Part shown: positions 27,115-36,179 of the stretch, one piece after another
How the letters are laid out: each line of letters starts with the position of its first letter
How positions within the stretch are numbered: the first letter of the stretch is position 1
Source: Pseudoalteromonas luteoviolacea
Lineage (GTDB): Bacteria > Pseudomonadota > Gammaproteobacteria > Enterobacterales > Alteromonadaceae
Length of the DNA: 64,000 bases
Reading direction: 5' to 3'
Assembly: GCF_001696455.1 (NCBI RefSeq)
Contig: NZ_MAUJ01000015.1
Coordinates: forward strand, 1-64,000
Program-made: the position numbers and the translations under genes
The notes under the pieces: model-generated
Databases searched by the model: none
Told to the model about the DNA's origin: nothing
What the model saw: the letters and a program-made list of their open reading frames with translations, nothing else

Positions 27115-29148
27115 ATGATTCACCAAAGTAACGTTTTGCTCGATCACTTTAAAATTAACGATTGGGTTATCGATTGTAAAAGGCTCACAGCAACACGTGC
27201 ACAAAAGCTGGTGCGCTTAGAACCTAAAGCCGCGCTCATTTTACAGTATATGGCAGCTCGCCCGGGTGAAATAATTACCAGAGAGGAACTGTTTAGCGCT
27301 TTTTGGCCAAATCAAGTGGTCACCGAAGATGCTTTAAATAGAGTGATATCCGCCCTCAGAAAAGCGTTGAATGATAGTTCCACTGAACCCCAATATATTG
27401 CCACAATCCGCAAGAGCGGCTATCGATTGGTTGCCGACGTAAAGCTTACTTCTCCCCCCAGGAGAAGCCCAAAAGCACGCTGGATTTTCAGTCTTATTTT
27501 TATGCTCAGCTGCCTCGTTTTTTTTGCAATCCTTAAGCTTGATGACTCGATTTTGGCTCAAAGCGCCATACCCAAACTGAATGGCGAATTTCAACGCCTT
27601 ACTCATAGTCATCAATTAAAAGTAATGCCTCACCTCAGCGAGGATGCATCACAACTGGCGTACATCGAGCGGGATCACTCAGCAAATACCTTAGTTTTAA
27701 TGTCGGTAAAAAGCGGAGATAAACTGCGCTTTAAAAAAAATAACATCGCATTTTCGTTTCCCGTGCCAGCACCACGATTGCACACAGCTTTTGCCATCGC
27801 CAATCTCCTTGGTGATCCCAAAAGTTACACCATTTCCTTAATTGATTTCGATAAGCGTAAAGTTAAGCCTATTTTTCAGTTAGAAAGTGAGAGCAATGGA
27901 CTGAGCTATCATGCGCAAAGTAACACAATGGCGTTTACACAAAGGACCCAACATATTGTTAATCACAAAGTGTTTCTTTTTAATCCCTTGCTCGCTTCAA
28001 GTACGGTGTTATCTTCACCACCAAAAGGCTATTCAGACAGTCATCCTGTATTCTCTCCAGCAGGAAAGGAAGTCGCGTTTATCCGCACTAAATCACCAAC
28101 CGAACACGCAATATTCACTGTGTCTCTGGATGGTAATGAAACACAACGAACGCCGTATCAAAACAGTATAACGGGACTTGACTGGTATAATCATTCAGAA
28201 CTCATATTTACCAATGAACAGGGTGTATATTTACTGTCAGGATCTGGCGTACACACTCAGCTATTCTCACCAGTTTCAGATCAATACGTTGCAACCCCTC
28301 AAGTGGCGAGCAAAGCAGGTCAGCTTCTTCTGACTTTTCAACATGCCAACTCTATTGGTAAAGCCATAGACTTAACGGTTGGTCCTACAACTTATTCGCT
28401 CACACTATCAAACGGATCCGATAGCGAGTTTGCTATTAGCCCAGACGCAACGAGAATGCTGTTTGCTTCAACTCGCTTAGGTAAAAAAACGTTGTGGCTG
28501 CGGTACAATAATCAACTATCCAGTCTGGGTGACGTGCACTTTGATGAAATTTACGATTTGGCTTGGTCATCAAACAGTCAACTATTGGCTGCTGCCGTTA
28601 AAAAGAACAATCAATATGGGACGCTCATTTTCAATATCGCCACCCATAAATGGGATGTACACTGGCAGCAACATTTCCCACTGCATGTTATTGGATGGGA
28701 TAAAAACAATCGAATATGGCACTCCAGTTTAAAAAATGGAACTTGGGAATTATCTCACTCGCTTCCTGCGCAAAATATAGAAACATGGCAACCCAAAATC
28801 AGTGTATATCAGGCAAGGTTTACACCTGACAAAAAGCGCCTTTTTTATATTGATGCGGTTCACCAAGCACTTTGGGAGTGGGACTTCACCGGTGCACCTC
28901 AAAAAATTGCGCTCCCATATAGTATGACGCTCAATCGGAATTGGGATATTGATTCAAGTGGTGTTTATTTTATATCGAAAGAAGGCGCGCTCAATTATTT
29001 CAATACAAACGACAGATCAATAAAGCAATTAATTGATACGCAGAACGCATTTACCCCCATACACCGGCCACAGTTGCGGTTATATGGGCTCATTGGCACC
29101 CAACAAGTGGTTTCTTATAATGATTTTTGGTTGTCCAACCTTCCTTGA
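27115..29148 (+). CDS. Membrane-anchored winged-helix regulator with TolB-like sensor
   Basis: This 677-residue protein has an OmpR/PhoB-type winged-helix domain (about 10-108, motifs VRLEPKAALILQYMAARPGE and DALNRVISALRKAL). One membrane segment follows (about 123-141), then a periplasmic beta-propeller-like region (about 160-670) with TolB/WD-type strands (HPVFSPAGKEVAFI, FAISPDATRMLFAST). It has the same architecture as the regulator at 13534 but is clearly diverged. It is divergent from the exported PPP phosphatase. The repeat operators at 22971 and 26961 make it the obvious local regulator of the phosphoesterase genes, including itself. Confidence 0.82.
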   Translation: MIHQSNVLLDHFKINDWVIDCKRLTATRAQKLVRLEPKAALILQYMAARPGEIITREELFSAFWPNQVVTEDALNRVISALRKALNDSSTEPQYIATIRKSGYRLVADVKLTSPPRRSPKARWIFSLIFMLSCLVFFAILKLDDSILAQSAIPKLNGEFQRLTHSHQLKVMPHLSEDASQLAYIERDHSANTLVLMSVKSGDKLRFKKNNIAFSFPVPAPRLHTAFAIANLLGDPKSYTISLIDFDKRKVKPIFQLESESNGLSYHAQSNTMAFTQRTQHIVNHKVFLFNPLLASSTVLSSPPKGYSDSHPVFSPAGKEVAFIRTKSPTEHAIFTVSLDGNETQRTPYQNSITGLDWYNHSELIFTNEQGVYLLSGSGVHTQLFSPVSDQYVATPQVASKAGQLLLTFQHANSIGKAIDLTVGPTTYSLTLSNGSDSEFAISPDATRMLFASTRLGKKTLWLRYNNQLSSLGDVHFDEIYDLAWSSNSQLLAAAVKKNNQYGTLIFNIATHKWDVHWQQHFPLHVIGWDKNNRIWHSSLKNGTWELSHSLPAQNIETWQPKISVYQARFTPDKKRLFYIDAVHQALWEWDFTGAPQKIALPYSMTLNRNWDIDSSGVYFISKEGALNYFNTNDRSIKQLIDTQNAFTPIHRPQLRLYGLIGTQQVVSYNDFWLSNLP

Positions 29149-29243
29149 TTATCAAAATGCCTTTTAATTTGGCATACCGTTGGCTGCCGAACTTTGCTAT
29201 GGTTAGCGATTATCTGCCCACACCTTATTAAACAGGCGAATTC

Positions 29244-29714
29244 GTGCAAAAAACCGTAGAGATTTATACCGATGGCTCATGTCTTGGCAATCCCGGACCC
29301 GGGGGTTATGGCATTTATTTAAGTTACCAAGGTCATGAGAAAAAACTGCAACAAGGCTACCAGCTAACCACCAACAACCGGATGGAAATGTTAGCGGCGA
29401 TCGTCGCACTAGAAACCCTCACTCGCCCTTGCGAAGTCGTCCTGTATACAGATAGCCAATATGTAAAACAAGGCATAGAGTCTTGGCTTGCAAATTGGAA
29501 AAAACGTAACTGGAAAACAGCAGCCAAACAACCCGTGAAAAATGTCGATTTATGGCAACGTCTCGACAACGCATGCCAAAGACATCAAGTAGAATGGCGC
29601 TGGGTCAAGGGTCATGCAGGTAACAAGTATAACGAATTGGTGGATGACTTAGCGCGAGAGGCCGCATCGCAAAGTGAGCTATTGGAAGATAGCGGCTACA
29701 TAGCCCAGCAATAA
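29244..29714 (+). CDS. rnhA: Ribonuclease HI
   Basis: A GTG start gives a 156-residue protein. All catalytic acids are at the same numbers as in E. coli RNase HI: Asp10 (IYTDGS), Glu48 (NRMEM), Asp70 (YTDSQ) and Asp134 (ELVDDLARE), with His124 in the flexible loop (VKGHAG). It degrades the RNA strand of RNA-DNA hybrids. It normally sits divergent to dnaQ; here a 7-kb insert lies between. Confidence 0.97.
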   Translation: MQKTVEIYTDGSCLGNPGPGGYGIYLSYQGHEKKLQQGYQLTTNNRMEMLAAIVALETLTRPCEVVLYTDSQYVKQGIESWLANWKKRNWKTAAKQPVKNVDLWQRLDNACQRHQVEWRWVKGHAGNKYNELVDDLAREAASQSELLEDSGYIAQQ

Positions 29715-29719
29715 CCTTA

Positions 29720-30466
29720 TTAGTCCCGCGTGCGGCTGTGCTTCAGGCGTGCGCCTTTAACTGCAGGCGTCCACTTGGGCCTTGCATGCCACTTAGGTTT
29801 TATGGGAGTTAACGGTGCTACCCGCTTTCTTGCCACCAGCATGTATACACTCCCCATCGGTTTTAAATAATGTCGACAAAACCGACGCCAAGGCGCAAAG
29901 CGAGACAATCGTGACCCTCGAGCCAACGAAGCATGAATGAAACGCTCATCCGTTACAATTTCAAAACCGAGCAGATTCAACCAGTCTTTTACCCGAGAAG
30001 GCGTAAAAAATCGGCCTGACCAAGGAAGCTTTTCACCACTAAATGGCAACATATGCGCCAAGCCACATAAGCTAAATGGGTTAAAGCCAGTGATCACAAT
30101 GTAACCTCCCGGGATCAAAGTGCGGTGCGCTTCTCGCAAAATGTGGTGGGGATCAGAATGATATTCCAAACAGTGAGACAAAATACAGGCATCAACACTG
30201 TGTTCATAAAATGGTAACTCGTCAATTTCAGCAATGACACCGGCATGAGGGGCACTAGGAGAAATACACACTTGATGGTCAATGGGGCTTTCTGACGTAT
30301 CTAACTGCCCGCTCAAACACCCTAATTTAAGCATATGGTAACCAAACATACGCGGCAGCCATCTTGACATACGGCGCTCAATACCAACCCGCACGTACTC
30401 CCCGTGAGGAAAGTCTCCCCATGTTTGTGGTATGGGTCCTTGCTGAAAACTTAATGCTGGCTTCAT
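29720..30466 (-). CDS. Class I SAM-dependent methyltransferase (YafS-like)
   Basis: The 248-residue protein contains a methyltransferase domain. It has a glycine-containing SAM-binding strand (MLKLGCLSGQ, atypical), the acidic and hydrophobic strand DELPFYEHSVDACILSHCLEYHSDP, and a downstream strand LIPGGYIVITGFNP. It lies between rnhA and gloB, the E. coli yafS position. The basic C-terminus (KPKWHARPKW) may contact a nucleic acid or membrane. The substrate is unknown. It ends 5 nt past the rnhA stop and is convergent with it. Confidence 0.78.
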   Translation of the reverse strand: MKPALSFQQGPIPQTWGDFPHGEYVRVGIERRMSRWLPRMFGYHMLKLGCLSGQLDTSESPIDHQVCISPSAPHAGVIAEIDELPFYEHSVDACILSHCLEYHSDPHHILREAHRTLIPGGYIVITGFNPFSLCGLAHMLPFSGEKLPWSGRFFTPSRVKDWLNLLGFEIVTDERFIHASLARGSRLSRFAPWRRFCRHYLKPMGSVYMLVARKRVAPLTPIKPKWHARPKWTPAVKGARLKHSRTRD

Positions 30467-30518
30467 CGTGTGCGCTCGTTATACTAGTTGACACCTTCAC
30501 TTTATAGAGCAATGAGTT

Positions 30519-31286
30519 ATGACGCAAGTTCATCCGATCAACGCATTTAACGATAACTACATTTGGGCCATTTGTGATGGGCAGACCCCAGATACTTGGG
30601 TTGTGGATCCGGGACAAAGTCATCCAGTGCTACAGTTTTTGCGCGAACAAAATCGACAGCTCTCAGGCATCTTAGTTACCCATCATCATTGGGATCACAC
30701 AGATGGCATTGCTGAGTTATTATCACACTACCCTGACGTTCCTATTTACGGACCAAATGATTCCCCTTTTAAAGGTATCAGTCACTCATTATCTCAAGGA
30801 GATACCCTTACTATAGCAGGTGAATGCTATCGTATAATTAAAACTCCGGGCCATACTCTAGACCATATTTGTTATATCAATGACGTGAGAGCGTTTACTG
30901 GGGATACTTTATTCAGTGGAGGCTGTGGTCGGCTTTTTGAGGGTACCGCAGAACAAATGTGGCATTCATTGCAAGCACTATCGACGCTTCCTGACACGTG
31001 CGCCGTCTACTGTACGCACGAATACACACTCGCAAACTTAGATTTTGCCAACGCTGTAGAGCCAGATAATGATAACCTGCGAGCCTATACCCAATGGGCC
31101 AAAGCAAAACGACATCACGACCAAGCAACGCTTCCCTCAAGCATAGGTAATGAACGGGCTATCAATCCGTTTCTTAGAACGCATGATGAATCAATCTTAG
31201 CCAATTTACCTGAAGGCCTCAAAGGTCCCACCGAGACCCCATGGCAGGTATTTGCAAAACTCAGGCTATGGAAGGATCAGTTCTAA
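30519..31286 (+). CDS. gloB: Hydroxyacylglutathione hydrolase (glyoxalase II)
   Basis: The 255-residue metallo-beta-lactamase-fold enzyme has the metal motif THHHWDHTDG (about 54-63), a bridging Asp in FTGDTLFSGGCGR and His in CTHEYT. The glutathione-binding C-terminal region (about 170-255) is of normal GloB length. It hydrolyses S-lactoylglutathione to lactate and glutathione, completing methylglyoxal detoxification. It is divergent from the methyltransferase gene with about 50 bp between. Confidence 0.95.
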   Translation: MTQVHPINAFNDNYIWAICDGQTPDTWVVDPGQSHPVLQFLREQNRQLSGILVTHHHWDHTDGIAELLSHYPDVPIYGPNDSPFKGISHSLSQGDTLTIAGECYRIIKTPGHTLDHICYINDVRAFTGDTLFSGGCGRLFEGTAEQMWHSLQALSTLPDTCAVYCTHEYTLANLDFANAVEPDNDNLRAYTQWAKAKRHHDQATLPSSIGNERAINPFLRTHDESILANLPEGLKGPTETPWQVFAKLRLWKDQF

Positions 31287-31484
31287 CCGCTTGGCTTACA
31301 CAAACATAAAGCCACTCACTTGGCGGTGCTAACTTATACAGTTCGCACCGTTTTAAGTATAAATTCATATCAGCTATTTACGTACTCATGCGAGCTGAAT
31401 CCTTGTTGTGTTGTTGCGAACAACTTTTCAATTACGGCAGATAAGGGTAATATTGCCGGGTTTTTGCCCGACAAAAAGAGATTT

Positions 31485-33050
31485 ATGAAAAAGTCATTTC
31501 TGATAATTGCGATTATGAGTTTGCTTGCTGGTTGTCAAACGACAACAGAGCAGGTCCAATCTCAGCAAGCCGAGTTTTTAGACCATGCAAGCCCTGCACA
31601 AATAAGCGAAGCATTGTCTCACGCTATTCAAGAACCCATTGAGGCCGATGAGCCGCCACCTGTTTTTGATGACGTCTGGGAACGCATCCGTTATCAGTTA
31701 TCTATACCGGTGCCACAAAACCGCCCCGTAGTAACAGAAAGGAACTACTACCAGCGACATCAGTCCTATTTAGACCGAATTTCAAAGCGTGCAGAGCCGT
31801 ATCTCTATTTTATCGTAGAAGAAGTCGAAAAGCGCGAGATGCCTATTGAGATTGCGCTCCTTCCTATTGTCGAAAGTGCATTTGACCCGTTTGGTTATTC
31901 ACACCGAAGTGCGTCCGGCATTTGGCAATTTATGCCGCAAACTGGTGAACGTTTTGACTTAAAACAGAACTGGTGGTACGACGGCCGCAGGGACATTGTA
32001 CAGTCAACGCGTGCAGCGTTGGACTATCTGACTTACCTTCATAAAACACTTGATGGTGACTGGTTGAACGCAATTGCTGCTTATAACTCTGGCGAGGGCA
32101 GAGTGATGAGGGCTATTCGTAAAAATCGCAAAAAGCATCTGCCAACCGATTTCTGGTCGCTAGACTTGCCAAGAGAGACCACCGCGTATGTACCTAAGCT
32201 GCTTGCACTCTCAGACTTATTGATGCGCCAAGATGAGTTTAAGGTTAAATGGAATAAGATTATTAATGCGCAGGTTGTCGATACTGTCGAAGTGGGTACT
32301 CAAATAGACTTAGCACTGGCTGCCGACATGGCAGAAATATCGCTAACAGAGTTATACCGTCTAAACCCTGGGTTTAACCGCTGGGCAACAGATCCTAAAG
32401 GACCTCACTCATTATTACTTCCCCTAGATAAGATTGCCCAGTTTAAAACAGCGCTTGCGAACACACCAATGCAAGAACGCTTGCGCTGGCAATACTACAC
32501 AGTAAATAAGGGAGATAGCCTCTCTGTTATTGCAAAAAAGTTTGATACAAATACCAGCGCAATAAGAACGCTCAACAAGCTTAAAGGCAATATCATTCGA
32601 GTAGGCCAACAGTTACTTGTCCCACTCAGTGAAGGTGAACTTAAAAGTGAACACTTACCAACATCTGTTAGAAAGGTTGCCAACAAAACCGAGCAAAGTA
32701 AGAAAGTGCATACAGTGAAAAGTGGTGACACACTGTGGGATATCAGCCGTGAATATGATGTCACAATTAAACAATTAGCTGCTTGGAATAAACTCAAACC
32801 AAGCTCGGTGCTTAAACTGGGCCAAAAGCTGACGATTTACAAAACACAGCAACAAAATAAGACCGCTGGTTTGCAAAATAAAGAGCGCACGATTACTTAT
32901 AAAGTTCGCAAAGGCGATTCATTGGCAAGAATTGCCAATAAGTTCAATGTGTCAATCAAAGACATCGTGAAGTGGAATTCTCTGGCTGGTCAAAAGTACT
33001 TACACCCTGGGCAAAAATTAAAGCTCAAGGTCAATGTACAAACAACCTAA
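31485..33050 (+). CDS. mltD: Membrane-bound lytic murein transglycosylase D
   Basis: The chosen start is the ATG at 31485, after AAAGAGAT, since it begins a lipoprotein signal peptide (LLAGC, Cys17); a frame open from 31320 has no such features. The 521-residue protein has an SLT domain (about 100-245) with catalytic Glu130 in LPIVESAFDP and the GIWQFMPQTG motif. Three LysM repeats follow (about 345-390, 405-448 and 470-515) that bind peptidoglycan. MltD cleaves glycan strands to 1,6-anhydro-muropeptides at the outer membrane. The gloB-mltD order is the conserved one. Confidence 0.94.
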   Translation: MKKSFLIIAIMSLLAGCQTTTEQVQSQQAEFLDHASPAQISEALSHAIQEPIEADEPPPVFDDVWERIRYQLSIPVPQNRPVVTERNYYQRHQSYLDRISKRAEPYLYFIVEEVEKREMPIEIALLPIVESAFDPFGYSHRSASGIWQFMPQTGERFDLKQNWWYDGRRDIVQSTRAALDYLTYLHKTLDGDWLNAIAAYNSGEGRVMRAIRKNRKKHLPTDFWSLDLPRETTAYVPKLLALSDLLMRQDEFKVKWNKIINAQVVDTVEVGTQIDLALAADMAEISLTELYRLNPGFNRWATDPKGPHSLLLPLDKIAQFKTALANTPMQERLRWQYYTVNKGDSLSVIAKKFDTNTSAIRTLNKLKGNIIRVGQQLLVPLSEGELKSEHLPTSVRKVANKTEQSKKVHTVKSGDTLWDISREYDVTIKQLAAWNKLKPSSVLKLGQKLTIYKTQQQNKTAGLQNKERTITYKVRKGDSLARIANKFNVSIKDIVKWNSLAGQKYLHPGQKLKLKVNVQTT

Positions 33051-33053
33051 TGC

Positions 33054-33088
33054 AAAAAAGGCCACGTAGCATAAACGTGGCCTTTTTT
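33054..33088. terminator. Bidirectional terminator between mltD and yqcA
   Basis: AAAAAAG-GCCACG-TAGCATAAA-CGTGGC-CTTTTTT is a strong GC stem flanked by A and T runs, working for both converging transcripts. Confidence 0.92.
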
Positions 33089-33107
33089 ATCAGAACGCTT
33101 TTTAAAT

Positions 33108-33551
33108 TTACAGTGCCGCTAACCAGCTCTGAAGCCAAGGCTCCACAGGCTCCCAAGGCTCAAAATACTCCCCGGCGTCTACATCCAGCCTCGGTTGTGG
33201 TAATTTTGCATTAAGTTCTCTTACCAGTGCATCAATTTGACGCCCCGCTCCGCAATAGGTTTCTCCGTAACTGCTATCCCCTAAAGCCACCACACCGACT
33301 TGTTTATTTGTCAACATGGGTAACTGCGCTTGCATCTGTAAAAACAAAGGAAACAAACCATCAGGAATATCTCCTTGACCAGTTGTAGAAGAGACAAAAA
33401 GCACATGCTGCGCAGCTTTCAAACTGTCCAAAGTAGGGGGTTCTGCGATATTCGCTTGATGCCCCTGCGCATTAATATGTGACTGTATTTGAGTCGCTAA
33501 GTTTTCCGCATTGCCGTAGACACTGCCTACAAATAGCGTAATTGACGCCAT
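33108..33551 (-). CDS. yqcA: Flavodoxin-like protein YqcA
   Basis: The start is the ATG at 33551 overlapping the truC stop by 1 nt (TAATG); a longer frame upstream lies within truC. The 147-residue protein has the flavodoxin FMN phosphate loop (GSVYGNAENLA, about 8-18), the 50s-loop STTGQGDIPDG and the 90s-loop GDSSYGETYCG. It belongs to the MioC/YqcA short-chain flavodoxins. The gene order yqcC-truC-yqcA is the same as in E. coli. Confidence 0.92.
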   Translation of the reverse strand: MASITLFVGSVYGNAENLATQIQSHINAQGHQANIAEPPTLDSLKAAQHVLFVSSTTGQGDIPDGLFPLFLQMQAQLPMLTNKQVGVVALGDSSYGETYCGAGRQIDALVRELNAKLPQPRLDVDAGEYFEPWEPVEPWLQSWLAAL

Positions 33552-34285
33552 TATTGATAATCCTTCTCTGTTGTTGGCCAACCTAGCTGACGGCAAATAC
33601 TGAGCATGTCATCACCTAAATTAGCGCGAATTAAAATAGGTTGCTTCGTGTAAGGATGTATAAACTTTAGCTCAGTTGCAAACAACATGAGACGCTGAAG
33701 CTGAAAATGATCACGGAAAAAATGGTTATGCTTATTATCACCGTGATTTACATCACCAATGATTGGGGTCGATAAATGATTCAGATGACGGCGGATCTGG
33801 TGCTTACGACCTGTTTTTGGAAAGCACTCGACCAGCGAATAACGTATGCTTGGATATTTACCAAAAGGTATATCAAGAGTTGCTCGGTGCAGACAACGTA
33901 CCATTGTTTGGGCTTCCTGCGGGGCCTTATCTTGATCGGCAAACTTGTCGGCTATTTTGTCCAGTTGCTCTTTTAAAGGTTTATCGACAAAGACCTCGTC
34001 CTTACTAAACCCCCTCACCAATGCCAAATAGCGCTTATCGACTGTACCTTCAATAAACAACTGGTTGATGTCTCTAGCCGCCTCAGAGCTTAACGCGAAT
34101 AACAATACACCGCTGGTTGGCCTATCTAAGCGATGCACTGGGAAAACATGCTGCCCCAACTGATCACGCAGCATTTGCATTGCAAACTGTGTTTCGCGCT
34201 TATCGAGAAAAGAGCGATGGACTAACAACCCAGAAGGCTTGTTGATGGCAACATAATTGTCATCTTGGTAAATAATCTCTAGCAC
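33551..34285 (-). CDS. truC: tRNA pseudouridine(65) synthase
   Basis: The 244-residue RluA-type synthase has the catalytic motif HRLDRPTSG with Asp54, the same number as E. coli TruC. It modifies U65 in the T stem of some tRNAs, including tRNA-Asp. A GTG start overlaps the end of yqcC by 7 nt and the stop overlaps the yqcA start, so the three genes are translationally coupled. Confidence 0.94.
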   Translation of the reverse strand: MLEIIYQDDNYVAINKPSGLLVHRSFLDKRETQFAMQMLRDQLGQHVFPVHRLDRPTSGVLLFALSSEAARDINQLFIEGTVDKRYLALVRGFSKDEVFVDKPLKEQLDKIADKFADQDKAPQEAQTMVRCLHRATLDIPFGKYPSIRYSLVECFPKTGRKHQIRRHLNHLSTPIIGDVNHGDNKHNHFFRDHFQLQRLMLFATELKFIHPYTKQPILIRANLGDDMLSICRQLGWPTTEKDYQ

Positions 34286-34608
34286 GATTTCTCCCCACCA
34301 GCTGAAATAACGGTATCTATTTCATTTAACTTAGAAAAAAGAGCTTGTTGCTGAGGATGGTCTGCAAAGGCGACCTCTGCCATAGGTGCAATGGCAATGT
34401 TAGTCGGGAGAGATTGACCTGCTTGTATCATCTGTTGAATTTTTGGAATAAAGACAAATTGCAGCCACTGTTCAAAACGCAAAGTATCGCAACAAAAAGG
34501 CTGTGTGGACGCGAGTGCTTGCGCTTCCACAGGCTCTGCTTGCCAAAGTTTAGCTTGTTGTAATTGGCTTTCTAACTCAGCAAGATGCTGTAAAACTTGT
34601 TGGCTCAC
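34279..34608 (-). CDS. yqcC: YqcC family protein
   Basis: I chose the GTG at 34608 because AGAGAGG precedes it at 5 nt and it gives 109 residues, the same length as E. coli YqcC; an open frame extends to 34671 without a good site. The family motifs STQPFCCDTLRFEQWLQFVFIPKIQ and LPTNIAIAPMAEVAF are intact. Function is unknown; it is the first gene of the yqcC-truC-yqcA operon. Confidence 0.88.
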   Translation of the reverse strand: MSQQVLQHLAELESQLQQAKLWQAEPVEAQALASTQPFCCDTLRFEQWLQFVFIPKIQQMIQAGQSLPTNIAIAPMAEVAFADHPQQQALFSKLNEIDTVISAGGEKSC

Positions 34609-34756
34609 GGGAACCTCTCTTTTTCGTGTTATCCAAACGACCATTATACCATTGTGGACCAACAAGAGCATTTAACTTAGGAAGTTCAGGCAGGCCTTAC
34701 TACAGGGCTTAAATACCGTTATAATCGCCGGCAAAGCAATTTTAAGTGAGTATAAA

Positions 34757-35782
34757 ATGACGGCGCAAATTTCAACATTAGGCGAGCTATTAACATCAGC
34801 AGGCACTCAGTGGCGTGCTTATGATATCGGTCGTCGAATTACCAAGATAGACAAAAAACAATTTGCTCAAATTGAAAATACCCAGGTGCCGTACCCTTAC
34901 CCACTGGGCAATCATGCATTAATTGCGATTCAATTTTGGGATAACCAAGCCACACAAGACCCTTATGTGTGGTTTCTCAAATTTCCACTAGACGAACAAA
35001 GTAAATTAGTCATTGCTAGTCGAGATCATTTTGCTTCCATGGTATTAGAAGCATTAGGTACGCAGCTAACGGGTGAAGCAGCCCAAGGGAAACTTGATAA
35101 TAACCCTTATGTATATACACCCAACGCAAATAAGCTTGCCGCATTTAATGCACTTATGAAGTGTGAGTTAAAACGCCCTGCTTCTCAATATTATGAAACT
35201 GTAGAACAATATTTTACAAACAGTGCACGCCAAGACTGGCAAAACATTGCTTTACAAGGGCTTGCGGATTTTGCAATGCGTCTGGAGCATGGCGACAATC
35301 AATCCAACTTGATTGCCCGTTGGTCAAATCTGCCCGAACAAGTGCAAAGTCCATTAGCAGCAATGTTAGAACATGTTGCCATTTCAACTGAGCTGGCAGA
35401 GCATTTACAAACACAGCTATGCCAACATATTTCCCAACAAGATTTGAATGGCAGTATCAACTGCTTTAGGGCTATGTCGGGCAGCCATGGACTTGGCTTG
35501 ATAGCACAGTCAGTGGATCACCTTCTGAACTCAGAACTTGCTGATCAGGCTGACGTTTTACTTACCATTGCAGGAAGAGGCTGGGAAACACTAACAGAGC
35601 CCGAGCGCCTTTACACATTTATGGATAAAGCTGCTCACAATATTCAAATTGATGGACTTTTTGAAAGTATTTTCACCGATTTAGTTGCAATTCCGATTCT
35701 CCGTCCACATGTATTAGGATTATTGAGAGCGCAAAATCGAAGCGACACACTTTCTAGAGCAATTGGTAGGCTATTTTCATAA
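34757..35782 (+). CDS. DUF3549 family protein
   Basis: This soluble 341-residue protein has no signal peptide or membrane segment. Its N-terminal phrases (LGELLTSAGTQWRAYDIGRR and HALIAIQFWDNQ) are those of the DUF3549 family of gammaproteobacteria. The C-terminal half is helical. It stops immediately before the start of the DUF3301 gene, so they are cotranscribed. The usual context is next to yqcC/truC and syd. Function unknown. Confidence 0.85.
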   Translation: MTAQISTLGELLTSAGTQWRAYDIGRRITKIDKKQFAQIENTQVPYPYPLGNHALIAIQFWDNQATQDPYVWFLKFPLDEQSKLVIASRDHFASMVLEALGTQLTGEAAQGKLDNNPYVYTPNANKLAAFNALMKCELKRPASQYYETVEQYFTNSARQDWQNIALQGLADFAMRLEHGDNQSNLIARWSNLPEQVQSPLAAMLEHVAISTELAEHLQTQLCQHISQQDLNGSINCFRAMSGSHGLGLIAQSVDHLLNSELADQADVLLTIAGRGWETLTEPERLYTFMDKAAHNIQIDGLFESIFTDLVAIPILRPHVLGLLRAQNRSDTLSRAIGRLFS

Positions 35783-36088
35783 ATGACAACACTTTGGCTT
35801 TTTATACTCACCCTTACGGTTTGTGGTTTCTTTTGGTATAGTAGAGAGATCGCAGAAGCAGCCCGTGAACACGCAGCACAACAATGCGAAAAACTTAATG
35901 TACAACTGTTAAGTGTTGCGTGCCAGAAACGGCGTGTTGGCGTGCTTAAAAATGGCAAGCTGGGAATAAAAAGCCAATTTTTATTTGAGTTTAGCTCAGA
36001 TAGAGATACAGCGTACAAAGGAACTTTGTACCTAGAAAATCAACTATTAGTCAAAATAGATGTACCTCCACACAGAATAGTGGAGTGA
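35783..36088 (+). CDS. DUF3301 family membrane protein
   Basis: The 101-residue product has one N-terminal membrane segment (about 3-20) followed by AREHAAQQCEKLNVQLLSVACQ and a C-terminal beta-rich part, matching DUF3301. The start ATG directly follows the stop of the DUF3549 gene. It probably faces the periplasm or cytoplasm as a single-pass protein; no function is known. Confidence 0.85.
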   Translation: MTTLWLFILTLTVCGFFWYSREIAEAAREHAAQQCEKLNVQLLSVACQKRRVGVLKNGKLGIKSQFLFEFSSDRDTAYKGTLYLENQLLVKIDVPPHRIVE

Positions 36089-36108
36089 TATTTATGAATA
36101 CAAGTATT

Positions 36109-36169
36109 TCGGATTGGGAACCTGCTTAAAAAACTAAGGCGTAACCCTGTTTGTCACGCCCCAATCCGA
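36109..36169. repeat. Imperfect long inverted repeat at the edge of a repeat element
   Basis: TCGGATTGGG (36109-36118) and CCCAATCCGA (36160-36169) are perfect arms, with an inner GGCGT/ACGCC pair. This could act as a terminator-like hairpin after DUF3301 or as the boundary of the element that follows. There is no T run. Confidence 0.6.
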
Positions 36170-36179
36170 CGAATTCCCT

